The notes below the pieces were generated by a model that made no database searches, was not told where the DNA came from, and worked only from the letters and a program-made list of their open reading frames with translations. 64,000 nt of DNA, taken from assembly GCA_947457615.1 (NCBI GenBank), contig CANGWK010000005.1, positions 42,620-106,619 of the forward strand, written 5' to 3'. Positions 17,791-26,509 of the stretch are shown piece after piece; the first letter of the stretch is position 1; the number at the start of each line of letters is the position of its first letter. The translations under genes and the position numbers were made by a program. The DNA is from Flavobacteriaceae bacterium (GTDB taxonomy: Bacteria > Bacteroidota > Bacteroidia > Flavobacteriales > Flavobacteriaceae).

Positions 17791-18597
17791 ATGAAACAAA
17801 TTAGTATGCTTGGTTGCGGATGGTTAGGATTGCCTTTAGCAAAATCGTTGCTTCAAAACGGGTATACAATTTCAGGCTCTACAACTTCTGAGGAGAAAAT
17901 TTTGGTTTTAGAAAAAGCAGGAATTAATCCGTTTTTAATCTGTTTATCAGAAGATAAAATCAAGGGAGAAATAGATTCTTTCTTAAAAAATTCTGAAATT
18001 CTAATTATTGATATTCCACCTAAATTGCGTTTAGATTCTTCCGAAAATTTTGTGATAAAAATCCAAAATTTAATTCCTTTCATAGAAAATTCTTCTGTAA
18101 AGAAAGTACTTTTTGTGAGTTCTACATCGGTGTATCCGGATGAAAATACCACAATTACTGGAGATACCATTCCAAATCCAGACACTGAAAGCGGAAAGCA
18201 ATTACTAGAAGCAGAGCATCTTTTGCAAAGCAATAGCAATTTTCAAACAATAGTAATTCGTTTTGGAGGATTGATTGGAGAAGATCGCCATCCTATAAAA
18301 TTTCTTGCAGGCAGATCCAATATTGAAAATCCGGAAGCGCCAATTAATTTAATTCATCAAATAGACTGCATCGGAATTATTGAAGTAATTCTTCGGCAAG
18401 ATTCGAAAGGAAACGAAACCTACAATGCGGCTGCACCTTTTCATCCAAATAGAAAAGAATATTACACCCAAAAAGCAATAGAATTTAATTTACCTCTGCC
18501 TCAATTTAACGAAAGTAAACCTTCCATCGGAAAATTAATTACTAGCCATAAAGTTGAACAAGTTTTAGGGTATTCATTTTCTAAAAACAGACTATAA
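17791..18597 (+). CDS. NAD(P)-binding SDR family protein (YeeZ-like)
   Basis: The 268-residue protein begins with a Rossmann motif, MLGCGWLGLPLAKSLL, at residues 5-20. It continues with VLFVSSTSVYPDEN, QTIVIRFGGLIGEDRHPI and LIHQIDCIGIIE, as in extended SDRs related to E. coli YeeZ. The usual catalytic YxxxK is not evident, so it may be an atypical dehydratase/epimerase relative. It follows the zinc-ribbon gene by 26 nt in the same direction and may be co-transcribed with it. The substrate is unknown. Confidence 0.8.
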   Translation: MKQISMLGCGWLGLPLAKSLLQNGYTISGSTTSEEKILVLEKAGINPFLICLSEDKIKGEIDSFLKNSEILIIDIPPKLRLDSSENFVIKIQNLIPFIENSSVKKVLFVSSTSVYPDENTTITGDTIPNPDTESGKQLLEAEHLLQSNSNFQTIVIRFGGLIGEDRHPIKFLAGRSNIENPEAPINLIHQIDCIGIIEVILRQDSKGNETYNAAAPFHPNRKEYYTQKAIEFNLPLPQFNESKPSIGKLITSHKVEQVLGYSFSKNRL

Positions 18598-18599
18598 AA

Positions 18600-18626
18600 A
18601 AAGGTGCAATTTCTTGCACCTTTACT
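18600..18626. terminator. Bidirectional terminator
   Basis: Arms AAAGGTGCAA (18600-18609) and TTGCACCTTT (18614-18623) with a 4-nt loop lie between the convergent SDR and M13 peptidase genes; A-run before and T-rich stretch after. Confidence 0.82.
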
Positions 18627-18642
18627 ATTTTTACTGTTTAGA

Positions 18643-20697
18643 TTACCAGATTATAACTCGTTTTTCTGGTGCAACATACATTCCGTCGCCTTCTTTAATA
18701 TCAAACGCTTGGAAAAACGTACCCAAGTTTGTTAACGGTACATAAGCACGGTACATTCCAGGAGAATGTGGATCGGTTTTTACTTGATTTTTCAAAGCTT
18801 CATCTCGCATTTTACTTCTCCAGATAGTTGCCCAAGAAATAAATAAACGTTGCTCAGGAGTATATCCATCAATTAAACCTGGATTTCCATTTTCTTTTAA
18901 ATACAATTGCAAACCATCATAAGCAGCGTTAATTCCACCTAAGTCTCCAATGTTTTCTCCTAATGTAAATTTACCGTCTACATGCGTTCCTGGTAGTGGC
19001 TCTAATGCCGAATATTGATCTGCTAGGGCGCCGCCGAGTGATGTAAATTTAGTCATATCGTCTTCGGTCCACCAATCAATTAGATTACCATCTGCATTAT
19101 AAGTTGCGCCTTGATCATCAAACCCATGAGAAATTTCGTGTCCAATTACGGCACCTATTCCACCATAATTTACCGCTTCGTCTGCTTTATAATCGTAAAA
19201 AGGAGGTTGTAAGATTGCTGCCGGAAATACGATTTCGTTATATGATGGGTTGTAATATGCATTTACTGTTTGTGGCGACATTCCCCATTCGGTTTTGTCT
19301 ACTGGCTTACCTAATTTGGCTAAATCTTTTTTCCAAGACCATTTAGAAACATTTTTCATGTTATCAAAATAACTTCCGCCTTCCGATGGACTTTTCACAA
19401 TCATAGCAGAATAATCTTCCCATTTGTCTGGATAACCAATTTTAATTGTTAATTTATTTAATTTCTCTATCGCTTTTAATTTGGTTTCAGGCGACATCCA
19501 AGTTAAATTATTGATTCTAATTTCATAAGCACGAATCACATTTTTAATCATATTAAATGCCTTGGTTTTCGCCTCAGCAGGAAACATTTTCTCTACATAT
19601 AATTTCCCTAAAGACTCCCCAACAGTTCCGTTAACCACTTGCAATGCTTTTTCATGACGCGGACGTTGCTTTAAAGCACCTGTTAATGTTTTGCCATAAA
19701 ACTCCCAGTTAGCAGTCTCAATAGCGGTAGATAATTCTCCTGCAGACCCTCTCAATAACATCCAACGCATGTAGGCTTTCCAATCGTCTACTTTATTATC
19801 TGTAAAGATAGTTTGCAAAGCAGACATGTATCTCGGTTGTGAAACAATTACAGTATCTGCTTTCACAATTCCGATTCCTTTCAAATAGGTATTCCAATCG
19901 ATGATTGGCACCATTTTTTTCAAATCAGAGATAGAAGTTGGATTGTATTGTTTTTTACTATCTCTTCGTTCTACTCTATCTAATCTTGGTTTAGACATTG
20001 CAATTTCTAAAGCTAGAATTTTATCAGCATCCACTTTTGCTTGAGCAGGAGTTTCGCCAAGAAACAATAACATTTTCGCTACGTGAAGTACATATTTTTC
20101 TCTTTTCTCTTTAGAATCTTTATCTTCTGAAACGTAATAATCTCTATCCGGCAAGCCTAAAGAACCTGGCCCTAAGCTAACTACGTTTCTGTTACTATCT
20201 TTTTCGTCAGCTCCAATTCCAAAACCAAAGAAACCAGCACCATCGCCAGCTGCTTCCGTTTCCATTAGTAATTTTTGTAAATCCGTAGTATTTTTAATCG
20301 CATTTATTTTGGCTAAATAAGGTTTGATCGGAGTAATACCTTGCTTGTTTCTTGCAACAGTATCCATCACAGATTTGTAAATGTTGATGGCTTTACCTTG
20401 GTCTGTATTGGATTTATATTTTGGATCTTTTGAAGCTGCATTCAAAATTGCCAAAGCATCTTTATCGGTATTTTGACGCAATTCATCAAAACTTCCCCAA
20501 CGGGTTTTATCCGCAGGAATTTCAGTATTTTTAAGCCAAGTTCCGTTTACGAATTGAAAAAAGTTGTCGTTTGGGCGTACCGTTTTATCCATTAAATCTA
20601 TGGATATTCCTGGTTTTTTTTGCTGTGCATTCCCTTGGTTTAGGGCTAATAAACTTACTGCCAAGAAACCAAACTTAATTGTAGTTTGTATTTTCAT
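18643..20697 (-). CDS. M13 family zinc metallopeptidase (neprilysin/PepO-like), exported
   Basis: The start at 20697 (MKIQTTIKFGFLAVSLLALNQG) gives a clean signal peptide ending GNAQ; the 8-residue longer form adds a charged prefix before it and is less likely. The 684-residue chain has the M13 N-terminal domain (RPNDNFFQFVNGTWLKN). The catalytic domain has IGHEISHGFDD (HExxH zinc ligands), ENIGDLGGINAAYDG (third ligand Glu) and NAYYNPSYNEIVFPAAIL (substrate-binding NAYY). It ends with the conserved VAPEKRVIIW. It should degrade peptides in the periplasm. It is divergent from the SCO gene. Confidence 0.94.
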   Translation of the reverse strand: MKIQTTIKFGFLAVSLLALNQGNAQQKKPGISIDLMDKTVRPNDNFFQFVNGTWLKNTEIPADKTRWGSFDELRQNTDKDALAILNAASKDPKYKSNTDQGKAINIYKSVMDTVARNKQGITPIKPYLAKINAIKNTTDLQKLLMETEAAGDGAGFFGFGIGADEKDSNRNVVSLGPGSLGLPDRDYYVSEDKDSKEKREKYVLHVAKMLLFLGETPAQAKVDADKILALEIAMSKPRLDRVERRDSKKQYNPTSISDLKKMVPIIDWNTYLKGIGIVKADTVIVSQPRYMSALQTIFTDNKVDDWKAYMRWMLLRGSAGELSTAIETANWEFYGKTLTGALKQRPRHEKALQVVNGTVGESLGKLYVEKMFPAEAKTKAFNMIKNVIRAYEIRINNLTWMSPETKLKAIEKLNKLTIKIGYPDKWEDYSAMIVKSPSEGGSYFDNMKNVSKWSWKKDLAKLGKPVDKTEWGMSPQTVNAYYNPSYNEIVFPAAILQPPFYDYKADEAVNYGGIGAVIGHEISHGFDDQGATYNADGNLIDWWTEDDMTKFTSLGGALADQYSALEPLPGTHVDGKFTLGENIGDLGGINAAYDGLQLYLKENGNPGLIDGYTPEQRLFISWATIWRSKMRDEALKNQVKTDPHSPGMYRAYVPLTNLGTFFQAFDIKEGDGMYVAPEKRVIIW

Positions 20698-20812
20698 ATT
20701 ATGATTTTTGTTTGTTTGCACAAATCTATTAATTTTTACTAAACCAAATGTTAAAAATCCAATTTTATGATTAAGACTATTAATGTGTTTTTTAATTGAT
20801 TTAGATGTTTTG

Positions 20813-20820
20813 TACCTTTG
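20813..20820 (+). promoter_or_regulatory. -7 element for the SCO gene
   Basis: TACCTTTG matches TAnnTTTG. It ends 9 nt before the ATG at 20830, so the transcript would have almost no leader. The TTG at 20818 that would lengthen the ORF lies in this box. No TTG with standard spacing is seen upstream. Confidence 0.4.
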
Positions 20821-20829
20821 AAAAAAAAG

Positions 20830-21525
20830 ATGTTACGCAAACTTAAAGAGTATCGAATTTTTATTGGATTTTTTGTATTGTTTTCCATAATTACAATTAG
20901 TGCTTTTTACACTGTTTTAAAACCAAAAAAATCATTACAAATATTCAATCCAAGTGATGTGAATCCTGAAATGGTAGATTCTACAATTCAATATGTAGCA
21001 ATCGACCATACTATTGCCGACTTTTCTTTTACTAATCAAAATGGAAAAACTATCACCCAAAAAGACTATGCGGGCAAGATTTATGTTGCCGATTTTTTCT
21101 TTACCACTTGCGGATCTATCTGTCCAAAAATGACTAACAACATGGTTTGGTTGCAAAATCAAATAAAGAACAACCCTAAGGTTTTATTACTTTCCCATTC
21201 GGTTACACCCGATATTGACAGTGTTCCAGTTTTGAAAAAATATGCTCTTGCAAAAGGAGTTATTGACAGCAAATGGAATTTAGTTACTGGAAACAAAAAA
21301 GATATTTATTTCATTGCCCGAAAATCGTATTTAGCGGTAAAAACCGGAAAACCCTCAGAAATGTATGATATGGTACATACCGAAAATTTTGTTTTAATAG
21401 ATACTAAAAGACGCGTTCGCGGATTTTATGATGGCACTAATTTAGACGGCCCTACCGAACCTGGAATAAAAAACGTGAAACAACTTTTAGAGGATATTAA
21501 TTTTCTTTGTTCTGAAAAGGAGTAA
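20830..21525 (+). CDS. SCO1/SenC family copper-binding, membrane-anchored protein
   Basis: From the ATG at 20830 the product is 231 residues with one N-terminal membrane helix (about residues 9-31). A thioredoxin-like domain follows in which TTCGSICPKMTNN provides the CxxxCP copper-binding pair and DMVHTENFVLID the distal histidine. SCO proteins deliver copper to, or reduce, the CuA site of cytochrome oxidase. No oxidase genes are in the window. It lies 115 nt upstream of feoA, in the same direction, but feoA has its own -7 box. Confidence 0.9.
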   Translation: MLRKLKEYRIFIGFFVLFSIITISAFYTVLKPKKSLQIFNPSDVNPEMVDSTIQYVAIDHTIADFSFTNQNGKTITQKDYAGKIYVADFFFTTCGSICPKMTNNMVWLQNQIKNNPKVLLLSHSVTPDIDSVPVLKKYALAKGVIDSKWNLVTGNKKDIYFIARKSYLAVKTGKPSEMYDMVHTENFVLIDTKRRVRGFYDGTNLDGPTEPGIKNVKQLLEDINFLCSEKE

Positions 21526-21606
21526 TTAGAAAAGTTAGTTAGTTAATACAAGTTCTAATTATTTCTTAAACTTGATATTTATCCTAAATTTTACGTTTCA
21601 AATACT

Positions 21607-21614
21607 TACTTTTG
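21607..21614 (+). promoter_or_regulatory. -7 element of the feoAB operon
   Basis: TACTTTTG matches TAnnTTTG 27 nt before the GTG start of feoA. No correctly spaced TTG is visible, and I see no obvious Fur box, so this is a moderate call. Confidence 0.4.
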
Positions 21615-21640
21615 TATTTTAATTCAATCTAAATAAAGCC

Positions 21641-21877
21641 GTGCAAATTACCGTCGGGGAACTTAAAATTGGGCAAAAGGGAGTTATCGTCGATTTTAAC
21701 ATCGATAATATACCATTAAAATTACTCGAAATGGGTTGTTTGCCTGGCAATACTATTGAATTAATTCAAACTGCGCCCTTTGGTTGTCCGTTGTATTTTA
21801 ATGTAAACGATTCGCATGTAGCCATTCGATTAGAAACGGCAAAAGAAATAACAGTAGTCATTGAAAATATTAATTAA
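21641..21877 (+). CDS. feoA: Ferrous iron transport protein A (SH3-like)
   Basis: The 78-residue protein starts at a GTG (MQITVGELKIGQKGVIVDF). It has the FeoA SH3-like features: LLEMGCLPGNTIELIQTAPFGCPLYF and VAIRLETAKEITV. FeoA regulates or stabilises the FeoB transporter. Its stop codon overlaps the start of feoB by one base (TAATG), so translation is coupled. Confidence 0.93.
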   Translation: MQITVGELKIGQKGVIVDFNIDNIPLKLLEMGCLPGNTIELIQTAPFGCPLYFNVNDSHVAIRLETAKEITVVIENIN

Positions 21878-23967
21878 TGGCTAAAGACACTATAAAAGTT
21901 GCGCTAATTGGGAATCCCAACACAGGAAAAACTTCAGTTTTTAACCAGCTTACGGGCTTGCACCAACAAGTGGGAAATTACCCAGGAATAACCGTTGAAA
22001 AGAAAATAGGCTCTTGCAAACTCAACGAAACCAACAAAGCAATCATTATTGATTTACCTGGAACTTATAGTTTAAACGCTAGTTCTATTGATGAAAATGT
22101 GGTGATTGAGTTGCTCATGAATAAAAAAGACGAAAACTTTCCCGATGTGGTGGTTGTAGTTTCGGAAGTAGAAAATTTAAAACGAAACCTTCTTCTTTTT
22201 ACTCAAATTAAAGATTTAGAAATCCCCACAGTTTTGGTTATCAACATGAGCGACCGCATGAAACTAAAAGGGATTGAATTGGATATTCCTCTTCTAGAAC
22301 AACAACTGCAAACCAAAATTGCCTTAGTTAGTTCAAGAAAAAACATCGGAATTGAAAAAATAAAAGAATTGATTCTAAATTACGAATCACTTTCTACCCA
22401 TCCTTGTTTAAATGCTTCTTCAATTGACCCAGAATATTTTGATAAATTAAGAAAAGCATTTCCAAATCAATTGGTTTATAAACTATGGTTGGTTATCACC
22501 CAAGATGTAAATTTCTTGAATTTAGATAGAAACGAAATGAAAAGTTCGTTTACTAAATCGCATGCCGACTTAAAGCGATTGCAACAAAAAGAGACCATCA
22601 AGCGGTACCAATTTATAAATGACACTTTAAAATTAAGTCAGAAAATCGATCAGTCTAAAGCCTCCGATGTTAGAGCGAAACTAGATCGGGTTTTAACCCA
22701 TAAAGTTTTTGGTTACTTGATTTTCTTTGTGGTTTTGTTTGCAATTTTTCAGTCTATTTTTGATTGGAGCAGCATCCCAATGGATTTTATTGACAGTTCG
22801 TTTGCTAATTTGGGTTCTTATGCTAAAATGCATTTGCCAGCAGGCGAATTTACTAATTTGATAAGTGAAGGAATCATCCCAGGAATTGGAGGAATCCTGA
22901 TATTTATTCCACAAATCGCCTTCCTATTTCTGTTTATTTCTGTTTTGGAAGAAAGCGGTTATATGAGTCGGGTAGTTTTTTTAATGGATAAAATAATGAG
23001 GAGATATGGCCTTTCCGGAAAAAGTATTGTGCCATTAATCTCAGGAACTGCTTGTGCCATTCCGGCAATTATGGGCGCTAGAAACATTGAAAACTGGAAA
23101 GAAAGATTAATCACTATTTTGGTAACCCCATTCATTACCTGTTCTGCACGATTACCAGTTTATGCTATTTTAATTGCGCTAATTATTCCACAAAAAAGAA
23201 TTTTTGGATTCTTAAGTTTACAAGGTTTAACCCTTATGGTTTTATATCTTTTAGGTTTTGGAGTAGCACTATTTTCTGCTTATATTTTGAATAAGGTATT
23301 GAAAATAAGTTCCAAATCGTATTTTGTGGTAGAAATGCCAAGTTACAAAATTCCTTTATTTAAGAATGTTGCCATTAACATCATAGAAAAAACAAAAGCT
23401 TTTGTATTTGGTGCAGGTAAAATCATTTTAGCAATATCAATAATCCTTTGGTTTTTGGGTTCTCACGGACCAAAATCTACTTTTGGAAATGCCGAAAAAA
23501 TAATTGCGCAAAAAACTGAAATTAATGCAGTAAATCTGGATAATCTAGTGAGCGAATACAAATTAGAACATTCGTATATTGGAATTATAGGAAAATCTAT
23601 TGAGCCCGCAATTAAACCATTGGGTTACGATTGGAAAATAGGAATTGCAGTTGTAAGTTCGTTTGCTGCCCGAGAAGTTTTTGTAGGAACACTTGCAACC
23701 ATATACAGTGTAGGAAGCCACAGCGACCAGGAAAAAACAATTAAAGACCAAATGAAAAATGAAGTTCGTGAGGACGGTAGCAAGACTTTTAATTTTGCGA
23801 CTGGGGTTTCCTTATTGCTTTTTTATGCCTTTGCAATGCAATGTGTGAGCACTTTAGCCATTGTTAAAAAAGAAACCAATTCGTGGAAATGGCCTATAAT
23901 TCAATTGGTATTCATGAGTGGATTTGCTTATGTAACAGCACTTCTAGCCTATCAGTTTTTAAAATAA
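21877..23967 (+). CDS. feoB: Ferrous iron transporter FeoB
   Basis: The 696-residue inner-membrane protein imports Fe2+ . The N-terminal G domain has GNPNTGKTSVFN (G1, about residues 12-23), NYPGITVEK (G2), DLPGTYSL (G3) and VINMSDRMKLKG (G4). The C-terminal membrane domain contains two Gate-type repeats (ISGTACAIPAIMGAR near 390 and VVSSFAAREVFVGTLATIYS near 590), the latter with the conserved motifs of the FeoB pore. Length is typical for Bacteroidota. It is followed 22 nt later by a 39-codon Cys-rich gene. Confidence 0.96.
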   Translation: MAKDTIKVALIGNPNTGKTSVFNQLTGLHQQVGNYPGITVEKKIGSCKLNETNKAIIIDLPGTYSLNASSIDENVVIELLMNKKDENFPDVVVVVSEVENLKRNLLLFTQIKDLEIPTVLVINMSDRMKLKGIELDIPLLEQQLQTKIALVSSRKNIGIEKIKELILNYESLSTHPCLNASSIDPEYFDKLRKAFPNQLVYKLWLVITQDVNFLNLDRNEMKSSFTKSHADLKRLQQKETIKRYQFINDTLKLSQKIDQSKASDVRAKLDRVLTHKVFGYLIFFVVLFAIFQSIFDWSSIPMDFIDSSFANLGSYAKMHLPAGEFTNLISEGIIPGIGGILIFIPQIAFLFLFISVLEESGYMSRVVFLMDKIMRRYGLSGKSIVPLISGTACAIPAIMGARNIENWKERLITILVTPFITCSARLPVYAILIALIIPQKRIFGFLSLQGLTLMVLYLLGFGVALFSAYILNKVLKISSKSYFVVEMPSYKIPLFKNVAINIIEKTKAFVFGAGKIILAISIILWFLGSHGPKSTFGNAEKIIAQKTEINAVNLDNLVSEYKLEHSYIGIIGKSIEPAIKPLGYDWKIGIAVVSSFAAREVFVGTLATIYSVGSHSDQEKTIKDQMKNEVREDGSKTFNFATGVSLLLFYAFAMQCVSTLAIVKKETNSWKWPIIQLVFMSGFAYVTALLAYQFLK

Positions 23968-23989
23968 CAACTCTCAATTTAATTTATAA

Positions 23990-24109
23990 ATGCAACAAAT
24001 ACTCGTTTACTTTGCTTTAGGAATTGCATTAGCTTATTTGTACAATAAGTTTTTTGGGAAGAAAAAGCCTAAAAAAAATTGTGGAGAGGATGATTGTGGG
24101 TGTAATTAA
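23990..24109 (+). CDS. FeoB-associated Cys-rich membrane protein (39 aa)
   Basis: This short ORF begins MQQILVYFALGIALAYLYNK, a single membrane helix, followed by a basic stretch and a C-terminal cysteine motif, CGEDDCGCN. The layout (helix, Lys-rich linker, Cys-rich tail) and the position right after feoB match the small FeoB-associated Cys-rich membrane proteins found in many phyla. The cysteines may bind iron near the cytoplasmic exit. Because of its size it is easily missed by gene finders. Confidence 0.8.
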   Translation: MQQILVYFALGIALAYLYNKFFGKKKPKKNCGEDDCGCN

Positions 24110-24143
24110 TTTTTTGTAAATTCGTATATTCAAATTTTCGATT

Positions 24144-24338
24144 ATGAAAAACAAAATCAGTATTCCGGTTATAGAAGATGTTTCAGTTCAGGTAAAAGCA
24201 ATTTCTATTGGTTTGAAAAAAAAGAACTTAAATTCTTCTGAAGATGCATTTGAAAAAAAATGGGGAGAAGGAATTTCAGGAGACGAATTAGTTAAAAGAG
24301 TTCAATCGCATATAAATACTTTGCCTTGGAAAAAGTAG
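24144..24338 (+). CDS. Putative antitoxin of a type II toxin-antitoxin pair
   Basis: The 64-residue ORF (MKNKISIPVIEDVSVQV) precedes a RelE/ParE-like gene, and its stop overlaps that gene's GTG by one base. The sequence is not a recognisable named DNA-binding family, but its size, order and tight coupling fit an antitoxin. The C-terminal half (GDELVKRVQSHINTLPWKK) looks like a toxin-wrapping helix. Alternatively it is a solitary small protein; confidence is moderate. Confidence 0.55.
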   Translation: MKNKISIPVIEDVSVQVKAISIGLKKKNLNSSEDAFEKKWGEGISGDELVKRVQSHINTLPWKK

Positions 24339-24658
24339 TGATTTATTCTAAAGAAATGGAGTTTTATCTTAATGATTTGATAGACATCCTTTTCTATAAT
24401 GACTATTTCAGTTACAAAGAAAATGCAGAAAACTATGTTTTGAAACTGAAAAATGAAATTGAAAGCGTCATTTCATTGAAGAAACATTGGACTGCTCCAA
24501 AAAAATTTCAAAACTATGGTAAAAAATATATCGTGGTTTCTATAACCCAAAGAACTTCGTGGTTCGTGTTTTTTGATCAAAAAGCAAATCGGTATTTAAT
24601 CCAATATATTACTAACAACCATGTTGAAGAATCTAAAGAGTTACACTCTAATCCATAA
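24338..24658 (+). CDS. RelE/ParE-like putative toxin
   Basis: The GTG at 24338 (106 residues) overlaps the antitoxin stop (TAGTG); an ATG at 24356 is an alternative. The chain YSKEMEFYLNDLIDILF, YVLKLKNEIESVISL, KKYIVVSITQRTSWFVFFD and NRYLIQYITNNHVE has the helix-helix-beta-sheet order of the RelE/ParE fold. The final strand pattern is typical. The basic catalytic residues of RelE are not clear, so it may act as a ParE-like toxin or be weakly active. Its end overlaps the convergent secreted-protein gene by 11 nt. Confidence 0.6.
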   Translation: MIYSKEMEFYLNDLIDILFYNDYFSYKENAENYVLKLKNEIESVISLKKHWTAPKKFQNYGKKYIVVSITQRTSWFVFFDQKANRYLIQYITNNHVEESKELHSNP

Positions 24659-25034
24659 ACACAACATGGATATATTGCTTTTTAGGTTTTACAATTTGCC
24701 CTTCTTTTGGATACGGCGCAACTCCAATTGATTTTATTTTTTTAGGAAAATAACCAGCAAACCATTTGAAGTTTTCTTCTTTATTTTTAGAATTAAATGT
24801 TACCGTTTTTTCTTCCACCAATTTCTTGTCTTTGTAAACTTCTATAGTTGCCGAAACTTCTCCAGCCCAGATGCAGGTTACTCCCTCTGGACATCTTGAA
24901 TCATCATAAACACTTTGCAGTTGTAGATAATACCCCGATTTAGGGATACATTTTTTAGTGGTAATTTTAAGTTCGCTTTGGGCAAAAAGAGAAATACTAC
25001 ACAAAATCGCAAAGAACAAAAACAGCTTCTTCAT
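24648..25034 (-). CDS. Small secreted protein with conserved CPEGVTCIWAGE motif
   Basis: The 128-residue product has a signal peptide (residues 1-18, SISLFAQ). The mature part is beta-rich with three cysteines: KKCIPKSGYYLQL and DSRCPEGVTCIWAGE. The second motif recurs in unnamed Bacteroidota secreted proteins that I recall only as hypothetical. It is the last gene of an operon 4 nt downstream of two COG4705 genes and an Nramp transporter, suggesting a periplasmic role tied to metal handling, but no function can be read directly. Confidence 0.65.
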   Translation of the reverse strand: MKKLFLFFAILCSISLFAQSELKITTKKCIPKSGYYLQLQSVYDDSRCPEGVTCIWAGEVSATIEVYKDKKLVEEKTVTFNSKNKEENFKWFAGYFPKKIKSIGVAPYPKEGQIVKPKKQYIHVVFMD

Positions 25035-25038
25035 AGAA

Positions 25039-25764
25039 TTAATTTTTATGATTATGAACTAGTATTTTAGTATCAAAATAGATTAAAATAAAAAGCAAAA
25101 TTAATACCAAACTAGTCCAAACATTACCGAAATTTAATCCCGCTGGTTTTGAAATGTAATTTCCAATTGTTGCCCCAATAGGGTGCATGATTACTAATGC
25201 CATCCAATAACAAAGTTCTTTAGAAATTTTGGTTTTGAAAAGCAACAACACAATAATCCCTAACAAAAGTAAAAGTAAAATTGTACCGCCTAATGCACCA
25301 AGGGGAGTGTCATTAGAGAGCAAATCGCCAAAAGTGGTTCCAAATGTGCTAGAAAAAAGTATAGCAAACCAATATAAAAAATAGGTTGTGGTGTTCAATC
25401 CTTTTTCAATAGAGGATTTTGGAGAAGTAAATTTCCAAATTACTAAAATCAAAGATAACACTGCCATCACTAAAAGCGAACCATAGATTGTTCCTAAATT
25501 TAAAGGCGCTATAGTTACAAAATCAGCAATGTTTGTACCAGCAATGTTTCCTAGAACAATTAAAGTCCAATAGAATGATGTATTTTCAACTTTAGAAAAT
25601 TTGATAAAAAGCAAGGAAATAAAATAAATACTTATCAAAAATACCGATCCCAGACTATAACCGAGTCCTAAATTTCTTGAAATTAAATTACCACCAATCT
25701 CACCAATTGTTGTGGCTAATACCATTAACAACCAATATTTAAAATTTATTTTAGGGATGTTCAT
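25039..25764 (-). CDS. COG4705/DUF347 multi-pass membrane protein, paralogue 2
   Basis: The 241-residue protein has about eight membrane helices in four two-helix repeats, each opening with a motif like ATTIGEIGGNLIS, NIAGTNIADF, TFGTTFGDLLS and PIGATIGNYIS. This repeated T-x-G-(D/E/N) pattern defines the DUF347 repeat family. It is paralogous to the adjacent gene, which starts 3 nt upstream. The acidic/polar residues within helices could line a metal path. Function in this family is not established; the operon with Nramp points to Mn or Fe. Confidence 0.8.
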   Translation of the reverse strand: MNIPKINFKYWLLMVLATTIGEIGGNLISRNLGLGYSLGSVFLISIYFISLLFIKFSKVENTSFYWTLIVLGNIAGTNIADFVTIAPLNLGTIYGSLLVMAVLSLILVIWKFTSPKSSIEKGLNTTTYFLYWFAILFSSTFGTTFGDLLSNDTPLGALGGTILLLLLLGIIVLLLFKTKISKELCYWMALVIMHPIGATIGNYISKPAGLNFGNVWTSLVLILLFILIYFDTKILVHNHKN

Positions 25765-25767
25765 AAG

Positions 25768-26505
25768 CTATATTTTACAATTTTTACGCTGTTCCATTGA
25801 AGCATACACTACTAAAATCAAAAGCACTGAAAAAAGAATCATTGAAGAACCAACAGTGCCAAAATCTAAACCTCCTTTTTCATCGTTTTTTGTAAGTAGA
25901 TCACCGAAAGTTGCCCCAAAAGGGCGTGTTAATACAAATGCCACCCAAAATAAAAAGACGGTTAAAATTTTAGTAAAATAATAGGCCAAAATAGTAATTG
26001 CTAATAAGCTTCCAATTAAAATGGCACCACCACTAAAACCCAATCCTGAATTTTCTGCCAAATAATCCCCAAGAGCTGTTCCTAGGGTGTTGGAAACCAA
26101 AATTGCAGTCCAATAATACAATTCTCCACGTTTAGATTTTATATCGGATACCGATAAAGATTTTTCGGAGTTATACCAAATAAACAAAGTTAGGCATAAC
26201 AGAAAAACTAATAGAGAACTTCCAACTGCATATCCAAAACCTAATGTTCTATCCATAAAATCGGACAATGTGGTTCCAGCAGTACTTGTTGAAAGAATTA
26301 CTAACCAATAAATAACAGGAACATATTTTTTTAAAGAAAGTTGTGCTACAAGTGTAATTAAGAAACCAACTAATAAAATAATGGTACTTATTAAATAACC
26401 AACATTCAAAGTCATTGAAAGTAAATCTCCAGCAGTCTCGCCCAGTGTTGTGGCGCAAATTTTCATTATCCAAAAAAGCAGCGTGATTTCTGGTATTTTT
26501 TTCAT
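25768..26505 (-). CDS. COG4705/DUF347 multi-pass membrane protein, paralogue 1
   Basis: The 245-residue protein has four DUF347-type repeats: CATTLGETAGDLLS, STAGTTLSDFMD, NTLGTALGDYLA and PFGATFGDLLT, each at the junction of two membrane helices. It lies 4 nt downstream of the Nramp-UspA gene and 3 nt upstream of its paralogue, so the two probably arose by tandem duplication and may form a heterodimer. The exact substrate is unknown. An inner-membrane location is clear from the hydrophobicity. Confidence 0.8.
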   Translation of the reverse strand: MKKIPEITLLFWIMKICATTLGETAGDLLSMTLNVGYLISTIILLVGFLITLVAQLSLKKYVPVIYWLVILSTSTAGTTLSDFMDRTLGFGYAVGSSLLVFLLCLTLFIWYNSEKSLSVSDIKSKRGELYYWTAILVSNTLGTALGDYLAENSGLGFSGGAILIGSLLAITILAYYFTKILTVFLFWVAFVLTRPFGATFGDLLTKNDEKGGLDFGTVGSSMILFSVLLILVVYASMEQRKNCKI

Positions 26506-26509
26506 ACGT

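Noticed and set aside
17853..18239. Minus-strand 128-codon ORF inside the SDR gene
   Set aside because: Antisense of a well-supported Rossmann-fold gene; no start signal or family similarity.
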